A stretch of DNA of 64,000 bases from Pseudoalteromonas sp. '520P1 No. 423' (GTDB lineage Bacteria > Pseudomonadota > Gammaproteobacteria > Enterobacterales > Alteromonadaceae): NCBI RefSeq assembly GCF_001269985.1, contig NZ_BBZB01000002.1, forward strand, positions 1,252,680 to 1,316,679, read 5' to 3'. The notes beneath the pieces were generated by a model. It searched no databases and was not told where the DNA came from. It saw nothing but the letters and a program-made list of their open reading frames with translations. Shown here in pieces: positions 1-7,764 of this stretch. The translations under genes were made by a program, and so were the position numbers. How positions within the stretch are numbered: position 1 is the first letter of the stretch; each line of letters opens with the position of its first letter.

Positions 1-197
1 TTTAGTATTTCATCAAATAATAACTCACTTTGTCCCGAGCCATAAATATCCGCATGATTAATGTGCCTCTATCGTACTATGAATAGCATATTGTCCCCTA
101 GCCCGATCTGCTACAAAATTTTCACCGCAAATACGGATACAACCATAATTCAATGGGATGAATAAATGGCGGTATTTTTGATTGTTTCAAATTCCAT
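1..197 (-). pseudogene. Aldo/keto reductase relic, cut by the window edge
   Basis: Read on the minus strand, the segment gives pieces of the N-terminal half of an aldo/keto reductase: PLNYGCIRICGENF (family pattern 'YGC.RI.G'), then AIHSTIEA, then, in another frame, INHADIYGSGQSELLFDEIL, which holds the conserved D-x-x-x-x-Y segment (HADIYG) of the active site. The break between IEA and INHADIYG is a frameshift near position 70, and no start codon is in frame with the first piece. The rest lies outside the window. I infer a decayed oxidoreductase gene; family recognition is by motif only. Confidence 0.6.
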
Positions 198-428
198 CTG
201 GGACCTACATAAATATTAACAATTATATTTTTCTCAGTTAGTTATAGCCTTAATTCATAAAATTAATTGTAAATTAAGACTGAAATATTAATACATACGA
301 ATGCATTCAAAAGATTAAGAAAATGATAACATTTCTTTAACTTAAATGAGATGAATTCCCATTTACAGAGGCAAAAGATTCACGTAAAATTCGCGCCATA
401 TTAAAGTAAATTATCTGGAGTTCTATTC

Positions 429-539
429 ATGTCAAATTTTCAAAATGAAGATACACAATCTAAATATTTCTCAGGATTATTTTATGCTTTAGCAATTTTG
501 TTTTTTTGTTTAATCACATTCTTTTTTACTGGTGTATAA
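429..539 (+). CDS. Small single-span membrane protein (36 aa)
   Basis: A short reading frame starts at an ATG preceded by TCTGGAG, a good ribosome binding site about 9 bases upstream. The product has a polar N-terminus (MSNFQNEDTQSKYF) and one strongly hydrophobic helix (roughly residues 15-35), ending in FFFTGV. It matches no family I recognise. The combination of a Shine-Dalgarno sequence and a clean membrane span favours a real small protein over chance, but the region is AT-rich, and T-rich codons readily give hydrophobic frames. Confidence 0.45.
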   Translation: MSNFQNEDTQSKYFSGLFYALAILFFCLITFFFTGV

Positions 540-863
540 ATCGTAAATTGGGTTAGTTTATCTTTATCCTAGTCTTCAAAATTGCCGATAGAACAATTAT
601 TAATGTGTTAGCTTATCTATATCTTAAAGGATTTAGGTTTAATATAGTATTATATGAAAGTTAACGTATTAGACTATTAACCCTACCCGCTTATTTTCCA
701 TTATTTTTATTTTATAATTAAATTTTTAAAATTCCATTTCTATTTGTTTCTAACTGACACAGTTAAAATCTGAGATTACATCTAAGAAATAATTAAATTT
801 AATAAAAATGACATATATTCATTATATTCTTGATTGAGTGCCATTTTGAGGTACTTATAATTA
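540..863. other. Non-coding upstream region
   Basis: AT-rich stretch with no convincing reading frame. It presumably carries the promoter of the secreted-protein gene that starts at 874. I see no clear operator or hairpin. Confidence 0.5.
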
Positions 864-873
864 GGAGTTTATT

Positions 874-1836
874 GTGAATATTAAAACCTTATGTTTAGGC
901 ATAGCTTTAGTACAGTCTAGCTTTATCCATGCCTCTATTTATTCAAATCCAGGAACTGTAGAACAAAATACAAGATATGCTGTTAAAAACTCAGCATTAG
1001 ATAACGTATTACAACATAGAAATCAAAAAGCTTGGTTATATACTGATAATACAGACTCTGGGGGTATAACTGGCTCTTATAGTGCTGGTAATTGGGTAAA
1101 GCTGCATGATCGCACTATGAAAATCGGTGTTGGCTCAATCTCATTTGAATTTAACCCTGCAAAAATAGATTGTACTCAAGGAATGTCGTTTAATTTAGAA
1201 GTTGGGGAAGATACTGTCAGTGTATTTAAGCCAAATTGCGATGATTTACTTGACGCTTCTATTACCTACCCTATTAGTCATTATTTTGATCTCATACCAG
1301 ATGTTATTAAGCCTAAAGTCGTTGTACCACTAGACCCATTAGGTTTATTTCAAATAGGTGTTAAATTTGGAGTCGGTGTTGAAGTAGGAGCAGAATTTAC
1401 AGCTGGTGGTGTAATTGGTGGCCACAATAATGAGCAACCATTCACGCCTAATGGTGTTAGGAATCCTGATTATGTATATGCGTCAGTGGCACCTTATGTG
1501 AGCGGTCAAATTTCTGGAGCTGCATATACAACTTTTGGACACGGTATTGCTGAGGCTGGTGTAAAAGGTAAATTTAATATCGTAAAGGTACAAGCAAAGG
1601 GGTATATGGAAGCAGGGATTCGTCGAATAGAACATGATGACGGCATACAAGAAGAAGGTTTTTTAGAATTAAAAGTCACAGGAAAACTATCTGGTGGCGA
1701 TGGAAAATTAGAAGCATATTGTAAGAAACTTTGGGGATTATTATATTTCAGCGCAAATTTAATGAAATGGGATCCTATATACACTTATGAACGCACTTTT
1801 TTTGAATATGCTAGTCCTTCTTGGGAAAAAATTTAG
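874..1836 (+). CDS. Secreted beta-rich protein of unknown function, first gene of the vitellogenin-like unit
   Basis: The 320-residue product starts at a GTG preceded by TAGGAG and has a signal peptide (about residues 1-20, cleavage likely after IHA). The mature part is rich in alternating hydrophobic and glycine residues, for example VKFGVGVEVGAEF near 165 and later VYASVAPYVSGQISG and KVQAKGYMEAGIR, which suggests long beta strands forming an open sheet or barrel. Three cysteines are visible (near 102, 124 and 286). It is not a TonB receptor or porin I can name. It lies 53 bases upstream of the membrane-anchored vitellogenin-like protein on the same strand, with a hairpin in between, so the two probably form one transcription unit. 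Function unknown; a lipid-binding partner role is inference. Confidence 0.8.
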   Translation: MNIKTLCLGIALVQSSFIHASIYSNPGTVEQNTRYAVKNSALDNVLQHRNQKAWLYTDNTDSGGITGSYSAGNWVKLHDRTMKIGVGSISFEFNPAKIDCTQGMSFNLEVGEDTVSVFKPNCDDLLDASITYPISHYFDLIPDVIKPKVVVPLDPLGLFQIGVKFGVGVEVGAEFTAGGVIGGHNNEQPFTPNGVRNPDYVYASVAPYVSGQISGAAYTTFGHGIAEAGVKGKFNIVKVQAKGYMEAGIRRIEHDDGIQEEGFLELKVTGKLSGGDGKLEAYCKKLWGLLYFSANLMKWDPIYTYERTFFEYASPSWEKI

Positions 1837-1848
1837 ATAATTAAATTC

Positions 1849-1873
1849 AATAGCGAAGATTGGCTTCGCTATT
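1849..1873 (+). terminator. Intercistronic hairpin (attenuator-like)
   Basis: Perfect 10-bp inverted repeat AATAGCGAAG / CTTCGCTATT with a 5-base loop, followed by a short T-rich stretch, lying between two same-strand genes only 53 bases apart. It could terminate part of the transcripts or protect the upstream message, giving more of the secreted protein than of its neighbour. Confidence 0.6.
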
Positions 1874-1889
1874 TTATAGGAATAAATAA

Positions 1890-3497
1890 ATGAAACCGAC
1901 TTTTAAAATAATAGCGCTCGTTTTTATTGTGGCTTTATTATTTCTTTATAATTTAAATGTAGGCAAAACACCACCTGTTGTTAATGCTCAATTTGAACTC
2001 AGTACCAATATATCTAACGATGTTCATAGGAAAAAAAACACACTAAATGGATTTAATTTTAAAATTAAAACAATATTATCAACTAATAATAAAATTAGTA
2101 ATCAATCAAGTTTTGAAGGTAAGTTTTTATTAAAGCCCGAAGAAGTAAACAACCAATATCTTGGACAGATAAAGGATGTAAAAATTGTTAGTCAAGTCGG
2201 TGAAGAATCAAATACAATTAATATATCCAAAAGCATTCCATTTAAGGTCAAATACAATAACTTTGTATTTGACCAGGTTAATTTATTAAAATTAACAGCT
2301 GATCATCCAGTTAATGCAATTAAAGTTTTACTAAAACAGCTTTCATATCAATTTGATAAACCATTAAAAATAACCAGCGCGACTAATGAAACTGAATATA
2401 GATATAAAAGAAATGGAAATAGCATCACACGAACAGCGGTATATAGAGATTACTTTAACAGTGATCTAAATTTGCAAAGAATAAATCAAAATGAAAATTG
2501 GGAAATGTTATTAGACAAAGAAAATAATATCATTAAATTGAATTTTACTAATCAAAATTTATTTAAAAATGATATTAATGAATTAAATTTAACACAAGAA
2601 ATAGAAGTCACAGTAATTAATTCGAAAACAGAATTTAAAAAATTAAGTTATGAACTAGATGCTAATTCTAGTATTAGTGCCATTCATCTAATGCAACCTA
2701 AAAAACACGAAATATTAAATGAAAACCAACTTTTAAACGCAATAGCACAGTTAAAACACAATATGCAAAATGAATCATTATTATCAGAGGTCGGGCGCTA
2801 TTTGGGTGAAAATTATGATACAGATAAATTATTGGCTCTATTAAATGGTAGCCCTAACGCGTCAGCATTAATATATGCGCTACAAAAATCAAATACACAA
2901 AAATCTGAAATAAGTTTAATAAATTTACTTGAGCACCCAGATCTACAGGCTCAAAATCAGCAAAGAGTGATCATGTCTTTGGCACGCTTAATTAATGCGA
3001 GTGATTATGCTTTTACAAGTTTAAAAGCAGTAGCTGACAATAAAGAGCATCAATACTCGAATACAGCATTATTAAATATAGGATCTGTAGCTAAGAACTC
3101 TCCTGATCTCGCAGCTGAAGTTGAACACTACTTATCAGACCAGCTTACCAATTCGAATAAAACTGCAATGACCTTATTAGCCATTAATAATTCAGGTTCA
3201 AATAAACTAAATGCAAATGTATCAAATTTACTCGGGAATAAAAATGCGGAAGTAAATATCGTTGCTTTAAAGATATTAGCAAAAGATATCAAATACCAAG
3301 ATCGTCTTATTGATTATGCAAGTACAAGTAATAATCCTAAAGAAATTATAGCTGTAGCCCAAGGTTTGAGGCGTGAAAATAGATCTCTATCAGCAAGTCA
3401 AAAAAAAATTATTGAAGCAAAATTGGCCGAAACTGAACATCCTATTTTAAAAACTCAATTATCTGAGTTATTAGTAATATCTAACAAAACTTTTTAA
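1890..3497 (+). CDS. Membrane-anchored vitellogenin-N-like protein with HEAT-like C-terminus
   Basis: 535 residues. An N-terminal hydrophobic segment (about 7-24, no lipobox) anchors or exports the protein. Residues about 33-280 look like a large antiparallel sheet; FEGKFLLKPE, then PFKVKYNNFVFDQV followed by NAIKVLLKQLSYQF, follow the order of the vitellogenin/MTP N-sheet (a strand ending in 'pF.v.y.nG.v', then a helix 'nikk.ll..Lq'). Residues about 290-535 are alpha-helical repeats, with TALLNIGSVAK and TAMTLLAINNSGSNKL resembling the 'aLgN.G' turns of the vitellogenin helical domain. Eukaryotic members bind and transfer lipid. The start has AGGAATAAATA upstream. Family assignment is by pattern recognition, not by a search; a plain HEAT-repeat protein is the alternative. 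Confidence 0.7.
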   Translation: MKPTFKIIALVFIVALLFLYNLNVGKTPPVVNAQFELSTNISNDVHRKKNTLNGFNFKIKTILSTNNKISNQSSFEGKFLLKPEEVNNQYLGQIKDVKIVSQVGEESNTINISKSIPFKVKYNNFVFDQVNLLKLTADHPVNAIKVLLKQLSYQFDKPLKITSATNETEYRYKRNGNSITRTAVYRDYFNSDLNLQRINQNENWEMLLDKENNIIKLNFTNQNLFKNDINELNLTQEIEVTVINSKTEFKKLSYELDANSSISAIHLMQPKKHEILNENQLLNAIAQLKHNMQNESLLSEVGRYLGENYDTDKLLALLNGSPNASALIYALQKSNTQKSEISLINLLEHPDLQAQNQQRVIMSLARLINASDYAFTSLKAVADNKEHQYSNTALLNIGSVAKNSPDLAAEVEHYLSDQLTNSNKTAMTLLAINNSGSNKLNANVSNLLGNKNAEVNIVALKILAKDIKYQDRLIDYASTSNNPKEIIAVAQGLRRENRSLSASQKKIIEAKLAETEHPILKTQLSELLVISNKTF

Positions 3498-3633
3498 TGA
3501 AGAAGATCAAGTTATATGATCTTTATTTAGATTTTATAACTTGCTCTCAGTACATGAATACGCGTTATAACAATTAATTACTAACATTTTAACTCATAAA
3601 AAGTGAAATTAAGCTAGTCTAAATTATACAGAT

Positions 3634-4866
3634 GTGAGTTTAGACGTTATTAACTCATTAATGCACCCACATGCTACACTTACAGCAAGTTTGCCTGTGA
3701 GGATGGATAATGGTTCAACACAATATTTTACTGGATATCGCTGTCGTTATAATAATTTATTAGGGCCTTCAAAAGGCGGCATAAGATATCATCCAAATGT
3801 AAACCGCCAAGGAGTAGAAGCCTTAGCTTTATGGATGACCATTAAATGCGCCATTGTTGGCCTCCCCTATGCTGGCGGTAAAGGTGGCATTACTGTTGAT
3901 GCCAAAAAACTTTCAGCCATGGAAATAGAACGATTATCCAGAGCTTATGTTCGAGCAATGGCTGATTTTATTGGACCAGACACAGATATACCTGCACCTG
4001 ATGTATATACCAATGCCAGAATTATGGGTTGGATGATGGACGAGTATGAAACGATAAAAAGAGTAAAAGCACCTGGTGTGATCACAGGTAAACCAATAAG
4101 CTTAGGTGGTAGCTTAGGTGGTAGCTTAGGTCGTGATGATGCAACTGGCCGAGGTGCTTATTTATGTATAAAACAGTTAGAGTCTAAAAATAAATGGCAA
4201 CCAAATAATATCACTGTTGCAGTACAAGGGTTTGGTAATGGCGGGTATCACGTTGCTAGGCTATTACATGATGATGGCTATAAAATAGTGGCTATTAGTG
4301 ACTCTCAAGGTGGGATTTATTCCGATAACGGCTTTGATGTTGACAGTATTTACAAAGGTAAACAAGAAACAAATCGTATTACTGCGCTTTATTGTAAACA
4401 TTCAGTATGTGAGTTAGTCGATCATGATGTGATCACTAATGAGCAGTTACTAGAGCTTGATGTTGATATTCTAATCCCAGCGGCACTTGATGGTGTGATC
4501 ACTACTAAAAATGTGAATAACATTAAAGCAAAAAATATTGTTGAAGTAGCCAATGGCCCAATTATTGGGGAAGTTGATCATATTATCGCACAAAAAGGCA
4601 TCACTGTTATACCTGATGTTTTGGCTAATGCCGGTGGTGTTACAGTAAGCTATTTTGAATGGGTGCAAAACAAAAACGGTTATTATTGGTCGTTACCTGA
4701 AGTACATAATAAATTGGCCACTATTATGAACCAAGCATTTTCTGAAATATGGGATATTTCAATGAACGAGAAAGTAAGCATGAGAGATGCTGCTTATATG
4801 CTTGCTATGCGCCGGTTTGATAAAGCCGTAAGTGCACATGGCACACAGCAATACTTTTCAAATTAA
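3634..4866 (+). CDS. Glu/Leu/Phe/Val-type amino-acid dehydrogenase, possibly N-terminally shortened
   Basis: Cytoplasmic NAD(P)-dependent oxidative deamination of glutamate (or a related amino acid) to the 2-oxo acid. The sequence shows PVRMDNGS, GPSKGGIRYHPNV, the catalytic lysine motif PYAGGKGGI, GPDTDIPAPDV, the Rossmann turn GFGNGG and the late VANGP and LANAGGV motifs. The GTG start lacks a good ribosome site. Codons between an in-frame TAA at 3610 and the GTG still read like coding sequence (ASLNYTD), and family members usually carry some 20-30 more N-terminal residues, so the 5' end may be lost. A 12-bp in-frame duplication gives SLGGSLGGSLG where relatives have a single SLGGSLG. It is monocistronic here. 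Confidence 0.85.
   Translation: MSLDVINSLMHPHATLTASLPVRMDNGSTQYFTGYRCRYNNLLGPSKGGIRYHPNVNRQGVEALALWMTIKCAIVGLPYAGGKGGITVDAKKLSAMEIERLSRAYVRAMADFIGPDTDIPAPDVYTNARIMGWMMDEYETIKRVKAPGVITGKPISLGGSLGGSLGRDDATGRGAYLCIKQLESKNKWQPNNITVAVQGFGNGGYHVARLLHDDGYKIVAISDSQGGIYSDNGFDVDSIYKGKQETNRITALYCKHSVCELVDHDVITNEQLLELDVDILIPAALDGVITTKNVNNIKAKNIVEVANGPIIGEVDHIIAQKGITVIPDVLANAGGVTVSYFEWVQNKNGYYWSLPEVHNKLATIMNQAFSEIWDISMNEKVSMRDAAYMLAMRRFDKAVSAHGTQQYFSN
4099..4134 (+). repeat. 12-bp in-frame tandem duplication inside the dehydrogenase
   Basis: AGCTTAGGTGGT occurs twice in tandem, followed by a third copy with one change (AGCTTAGGTCGT). It adds four residues (GGSL) to the glycine-rich loop just before the RDDATGRG segment at the start of the nucleotide-binding domain. 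Confidence 0.9.
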
Positions 4867-4914
4867 CTTTATTTTATCTCTTATAGTTACGCTACATATA
4901 TTGTAACCATAGAC

Positions 4915-5394
4915 TCATATATTACATGAGGGTATTTCATATTTATTAAGTAGGTTTATCAGTTTATCTTTTGGTGTATAACCTTGTGTTTTAAAAACTA
5001 ATTTCCCTTTAGCATTAAAAATAAGCATCATAGGTACTGGGCTTTTAGTACCTATTGCATTAATGATGTTTCTACTGGCGATATATGCAGGGAAACTGTT
5101 GTGCTCCCTTTTCAATTCCATTTTTAATTTTTGCTTTGAACCTTGTACGCCAAGCATCACTGTTTGCAGCGTTGGGCAAATTTTTTGTAACTTTTTAAGG
5201 ACTTTATGTTGTCGTTGACACCAGCGACAGTTGGGCATAAAAAAAGAAGTTAACAACGGTGAGCCACTATACATATTTAGGGTGTAAGGGGTTTGACTAC
5301 TGATATCAATACGCTGCATTTCTTCTTGATAAATGCTCTGTGCATTGGCATAAAAGCCAAATGCACATAAACCCATTAAAAGATATTTTAACAT
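4915..5394 (-). CDS. Exported thioredoxin-like protein, partner of the upstream TonB receptor
   Basis: 159 residues with a signal peptide (MLKYLLMGLCAFGFYANA, cleavage near 18), a thioredoxin-fold core and a redox motif FMPNCRWCQRQ (CRWC, about residues 56-59), then the cis-proline strand (SPVPMMLIFNAKGKLVFKTQGY). It starts three bases after the stop of the TonB receptor, so the two are co-transcribed and probably translationally coupled. A periplasmic disulfide or metal-thiol role for the transported ligand is inference, strengthened by the CSMC motif in the receptor plug. It resembles the TlpA/DsbE type but is short and has an unusual active-site pair (RW). Confidence 0.8.
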   Translation of the reverse strand: MLKYLLMGLCAFGFYANAQSIYQEEMQRIDISSQTPYTLNMYSGSPLLTSFFMPNCRWCQRQHKVLKKLQKICPTLQTVMLGVQGSKQKLKMELKREHNSFPAYIASRNIINAIGTKSPVPMMLIFNAKGKLVFKTQGYTPKDKLINLLNKYEIPSCNI

Positions 5395-5397
5395 TTA

Positions 5398-7545
5398 TTA
5401 AAACTCGTAATTTAAACCTGCATAAGTACTTCTACCTCGTAACGGTCCATAAATATAAACAACATCATAACTGCCATCATCATGGAACATGAGTGGACTA
5501 TCCATATCGTTTACTTGGTTGTAGTCAAACAAGTTTGTAGCACCTACATAAATTTTAAGGTCATCTGATAATGCTTTGATTATCTTTAAATCAATAGTAA
5601 GGTAAGAATCAGCATTGATCGACTTCAATTGTGTACCATCATTTTTGTTATAACCCACATAGCCATAATCAGATAAGTCTCGGCTCGCAACCCAAGTTGT
5701 TGAAGTGATTACATCCCAACCTTTGTAATCCCAATCAGAACTTAGTGTCATTCTTTGCTCTGCCGGTGCTATTGCAAATGAAGTTTTAAATGTCTCATCA
5801 TAATCATATTGCTCAGCAATTAATGATAAAGACCATTGCTCAAAAATTTGGTAATTGATAGCGACATCAATTGCTGTTACTGACGCTATATCTTCTAATT
5901 GTCCAAGTACAGGTGTACCTGCTTCGTCATGATATAAGGAAGCTAAATGATCAACTTGTGTATATGCAAATGATGCTGTAGTACTAAGTTTTTCACCATC
6001 AAAGTTTAGTGAGTAAGTGACGCTATCTGAACGTTCTGGTCTATCAACTGCAACGATATAGCCTTTGCCAGCATCTAATATACCATGATCACTTTCAAAG
6101 AAAGATAATGGTGCTCGATAACCTTGACCAAATGATAAACGAGAAGTAATTTGTTCGTTATGTAAATAGCGCATATCTATGCGAGGTGAGATAAGCGTTT
6201 TATCTATTTCAATACCTGGTTTAGAAGGATCAACAAAATCAGCCTGAATATTATCAATACGTATTGCTGCTGCTAATTCAAAGTTTTCGTTTGGCAGCCA
6301 AGAATCTTGTATGAACAACCCTGTTGTTACATAGTCAAAACTATCAGAGACATAGTTATCTAATTGCTTTAATGCACGAGAGCTAGAGCGCATTTCTTCT
6401 TTTCGGTGATCAATACCAAAAGTTAATAGGTGATTATCATTTAAATCATAATTAAATCTGGTGCTTAGATATAGCATGGCATCGTCAGCTCGATAATCAA
6501 CACCTTCATAAAATGAATCTTGAATATGGTCAATATATGCAATGCTTGAAGTTACATTTGATTTAGCTGATATTTCATGTAACCAACTCAGCGATAACTC
6601 TTCACGATCTGTTTTTACCCATTCAGCAGTTTCCCAAGGCAAACCTGTATAACTGTTACGAACATCATTATCTTCAAATAAGTGTTCAGACTTTCCATAA
6701 ACAACGCTAGATAGCGCATCGGAAATACTGTGTGTTGTATCACCAATCACAGGGCCACCAAATACTTCTGAGTTACTTTGATTATAGCGAAAACGGATGT
6801 TATCTGTGTAACTTAAGTCATGGGATAAATATAACGTAAAAGATTGATTAGTTAACAAAGGGTTTTCACTTACACCATTATTATCGCCATCAAATTGATC
6901 TCGGTTATCATATTGACCAACGAGTGTGATATTTGTATTGCTATCATCACTGACCCCTGTCGCAACCATAGAAGCCTTGCGATAACCTAACTCACCTGCA
7001 GATAAATCAAATTGCACGCCATTTTCAAATGCGCTTTTAGTGATCATATTTACAGTACCACCAATTGCTTCTGGAGCAGTTAATGACGCCCCAGCCCCAC
7101 GTGCAATTTCGATAGTTCCAATGCCACTTGCAGCTACAGAGTCCATACCATAAAATCCTGAAATCATCGTATGCATAGGAATACCATCTATCAGTACATT
7201 AGTATGCTCCCCTTTCATACCATTTATCATTACTCTTTTGGCACCACACATTGAACATTCGTTAGATACACGAATACCGATAGCATTTTGAATTGCATCA
7301 GCTAAACTCGCTGCTTGTGTATTTTCAATATAATCGCCAGTTAATAGTTCAGTTTTAGAAATGCTGTCTTTTAATGTGCCTGCATCCGTTAAACGCGTGC
7401 GAACACCATATACATCTAATTTTTCAATAGATACACTCTTATCTTTTTGTGTAACTATTTCTGTACTTGTATCTGACGAAAATACATTAAATGAATTAAA
7501 CAAAAAACTGATTGAAGCAACATAAATCAAAACTAGATGTTTCAT
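5398..7545 (-). CDS. TonB-dependent outer-membrane receptor with CxxC plug motif
   Basis: Outer-membrane active transporter (about 715 residues). A signal peptide follows the chosen ATG at 7545 (MKHLVLIYVASISFLF), which has TAAGG six bases upstream; the GTG/ATG at 7563 lacks one. The plug contains SLADAIQNAIGIRVSN, then CSMCGAKRVMINGMKG, VLIDGIPMHTMISGFYGMD and IEIARGAGAS; the barrel ends in aromatic GLNYEF. The CSMC pair together with His/Met residues in the plug is unlike ordinary siderophore receptors and recalls receptors proposed for metal or thiol ligands. A Fur-like box (7590-7608) lies about 45 bases upstream of the start, so iron control is likely. It shares an operon with the thioredoxin-like protein downstream. 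Confidence 0.9.
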   Translation of the reverse strand: MKHLVLIYVASISFLFNSFNVFSSDTSTEIVTQKDKSVSIEKLDVYGVRTRLTDAGTLKDSISKTELLTGDYIENTQAASLADAIQNAIGIRVSNECSMCGAKRVMINGMKGEHTNVLIDGIPMHTMISGFYGMDSVAASGIGTIEIARGAGASLTAPEAIGGTVNMITKSAFENGVQFDLSAGELGYRKASMVATGVSDDSNTNITLVGQYDNRDQFDGDNNGVSENPLLTNQSFTLYLSHDLSYTDNIRFRYNQSNSEVFGGPVIGDTTHSISDALSSVVYGKSEHLFEDNDVRNSYTGLPWETAEWVKTDREELSLSWLHEISAKSNVTSSIAYIDHIQDSFYEGVDYRADDAMLYLSTRFNYDLNDNHLLTFGIDHRKEEMRSSSRALKQLDNYVSDSFDYVTTGLFIQDSWLPNENFELAAAIRIDNIQADFVDPSKPGIEIDKTLISPRIDMRYLHNEQITSRLSFGQGYRAPLSFFESDHGILDAGKGYIVAVDRPERSDSVTYSLNFDGEKLSTTASFAYTQVDHLASLYHDEAGTPVLGQLEDIASVTAIDVAINYQIFEQWSLSLIAEQYDYDETFKTSFAIAPAEQRMTLSSDWDYKGWDVITSTTWVASRDLSDYGYVGYNKNDGTQLKSINADSYLTIDLKIIKALSDDLKIYVGATNLFDYNQVNDMDSPLMFHDDGSYDVVYIYGPLRGRSTYAGLNYEF

Positions 7546-7589
7546 AAAAACCTTAGAAAACAATATGGGAACAGAAATAAACAGTAGAT

Positions 7590-7608
7590 GATAATGATTT
7601 TCATTAAG
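7590..7608 (-). promoter_or_regulatory. Fur box upstream of the CxxC TonB receptor
   Basis: GATAATGATTTTCATTAAG matches the 19-bp Fur consensus at 15 of 19 positions, with both core hexamers (GATAAT and the ATCATT side as TTCATT) nearly intact. Its position upstream of a TonB receptor supports the call. Confidence 0.75.
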
Positions 7609-7684
7609 AATAACAATAAGAGTTTTGATTAAACATGAAATAGTTTATTAAGCTGGTAAATTTGATGAGGTTAATAATCATAAT

Positions 7685-7720
7685 ATGAAAAAAAATGCCA
7701 TCATAGATATGATGGCATTT
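7685..7720 (-). terminator. Rho-independent terminator of the CapA-like gene
   Basis: Perfect 12-bp stem AAATGCCATCAT / ATGATGGCATTT with a 4-base loop; on the minus strand it is followed by a run of eight T. It lies 45 bases past the CapA stop. Confidence 0.9.
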
Positions 7721-7764
7721 GATTCAAGGGTGATAACTACAAAACTTTCAAGAAAATGGTAAAA

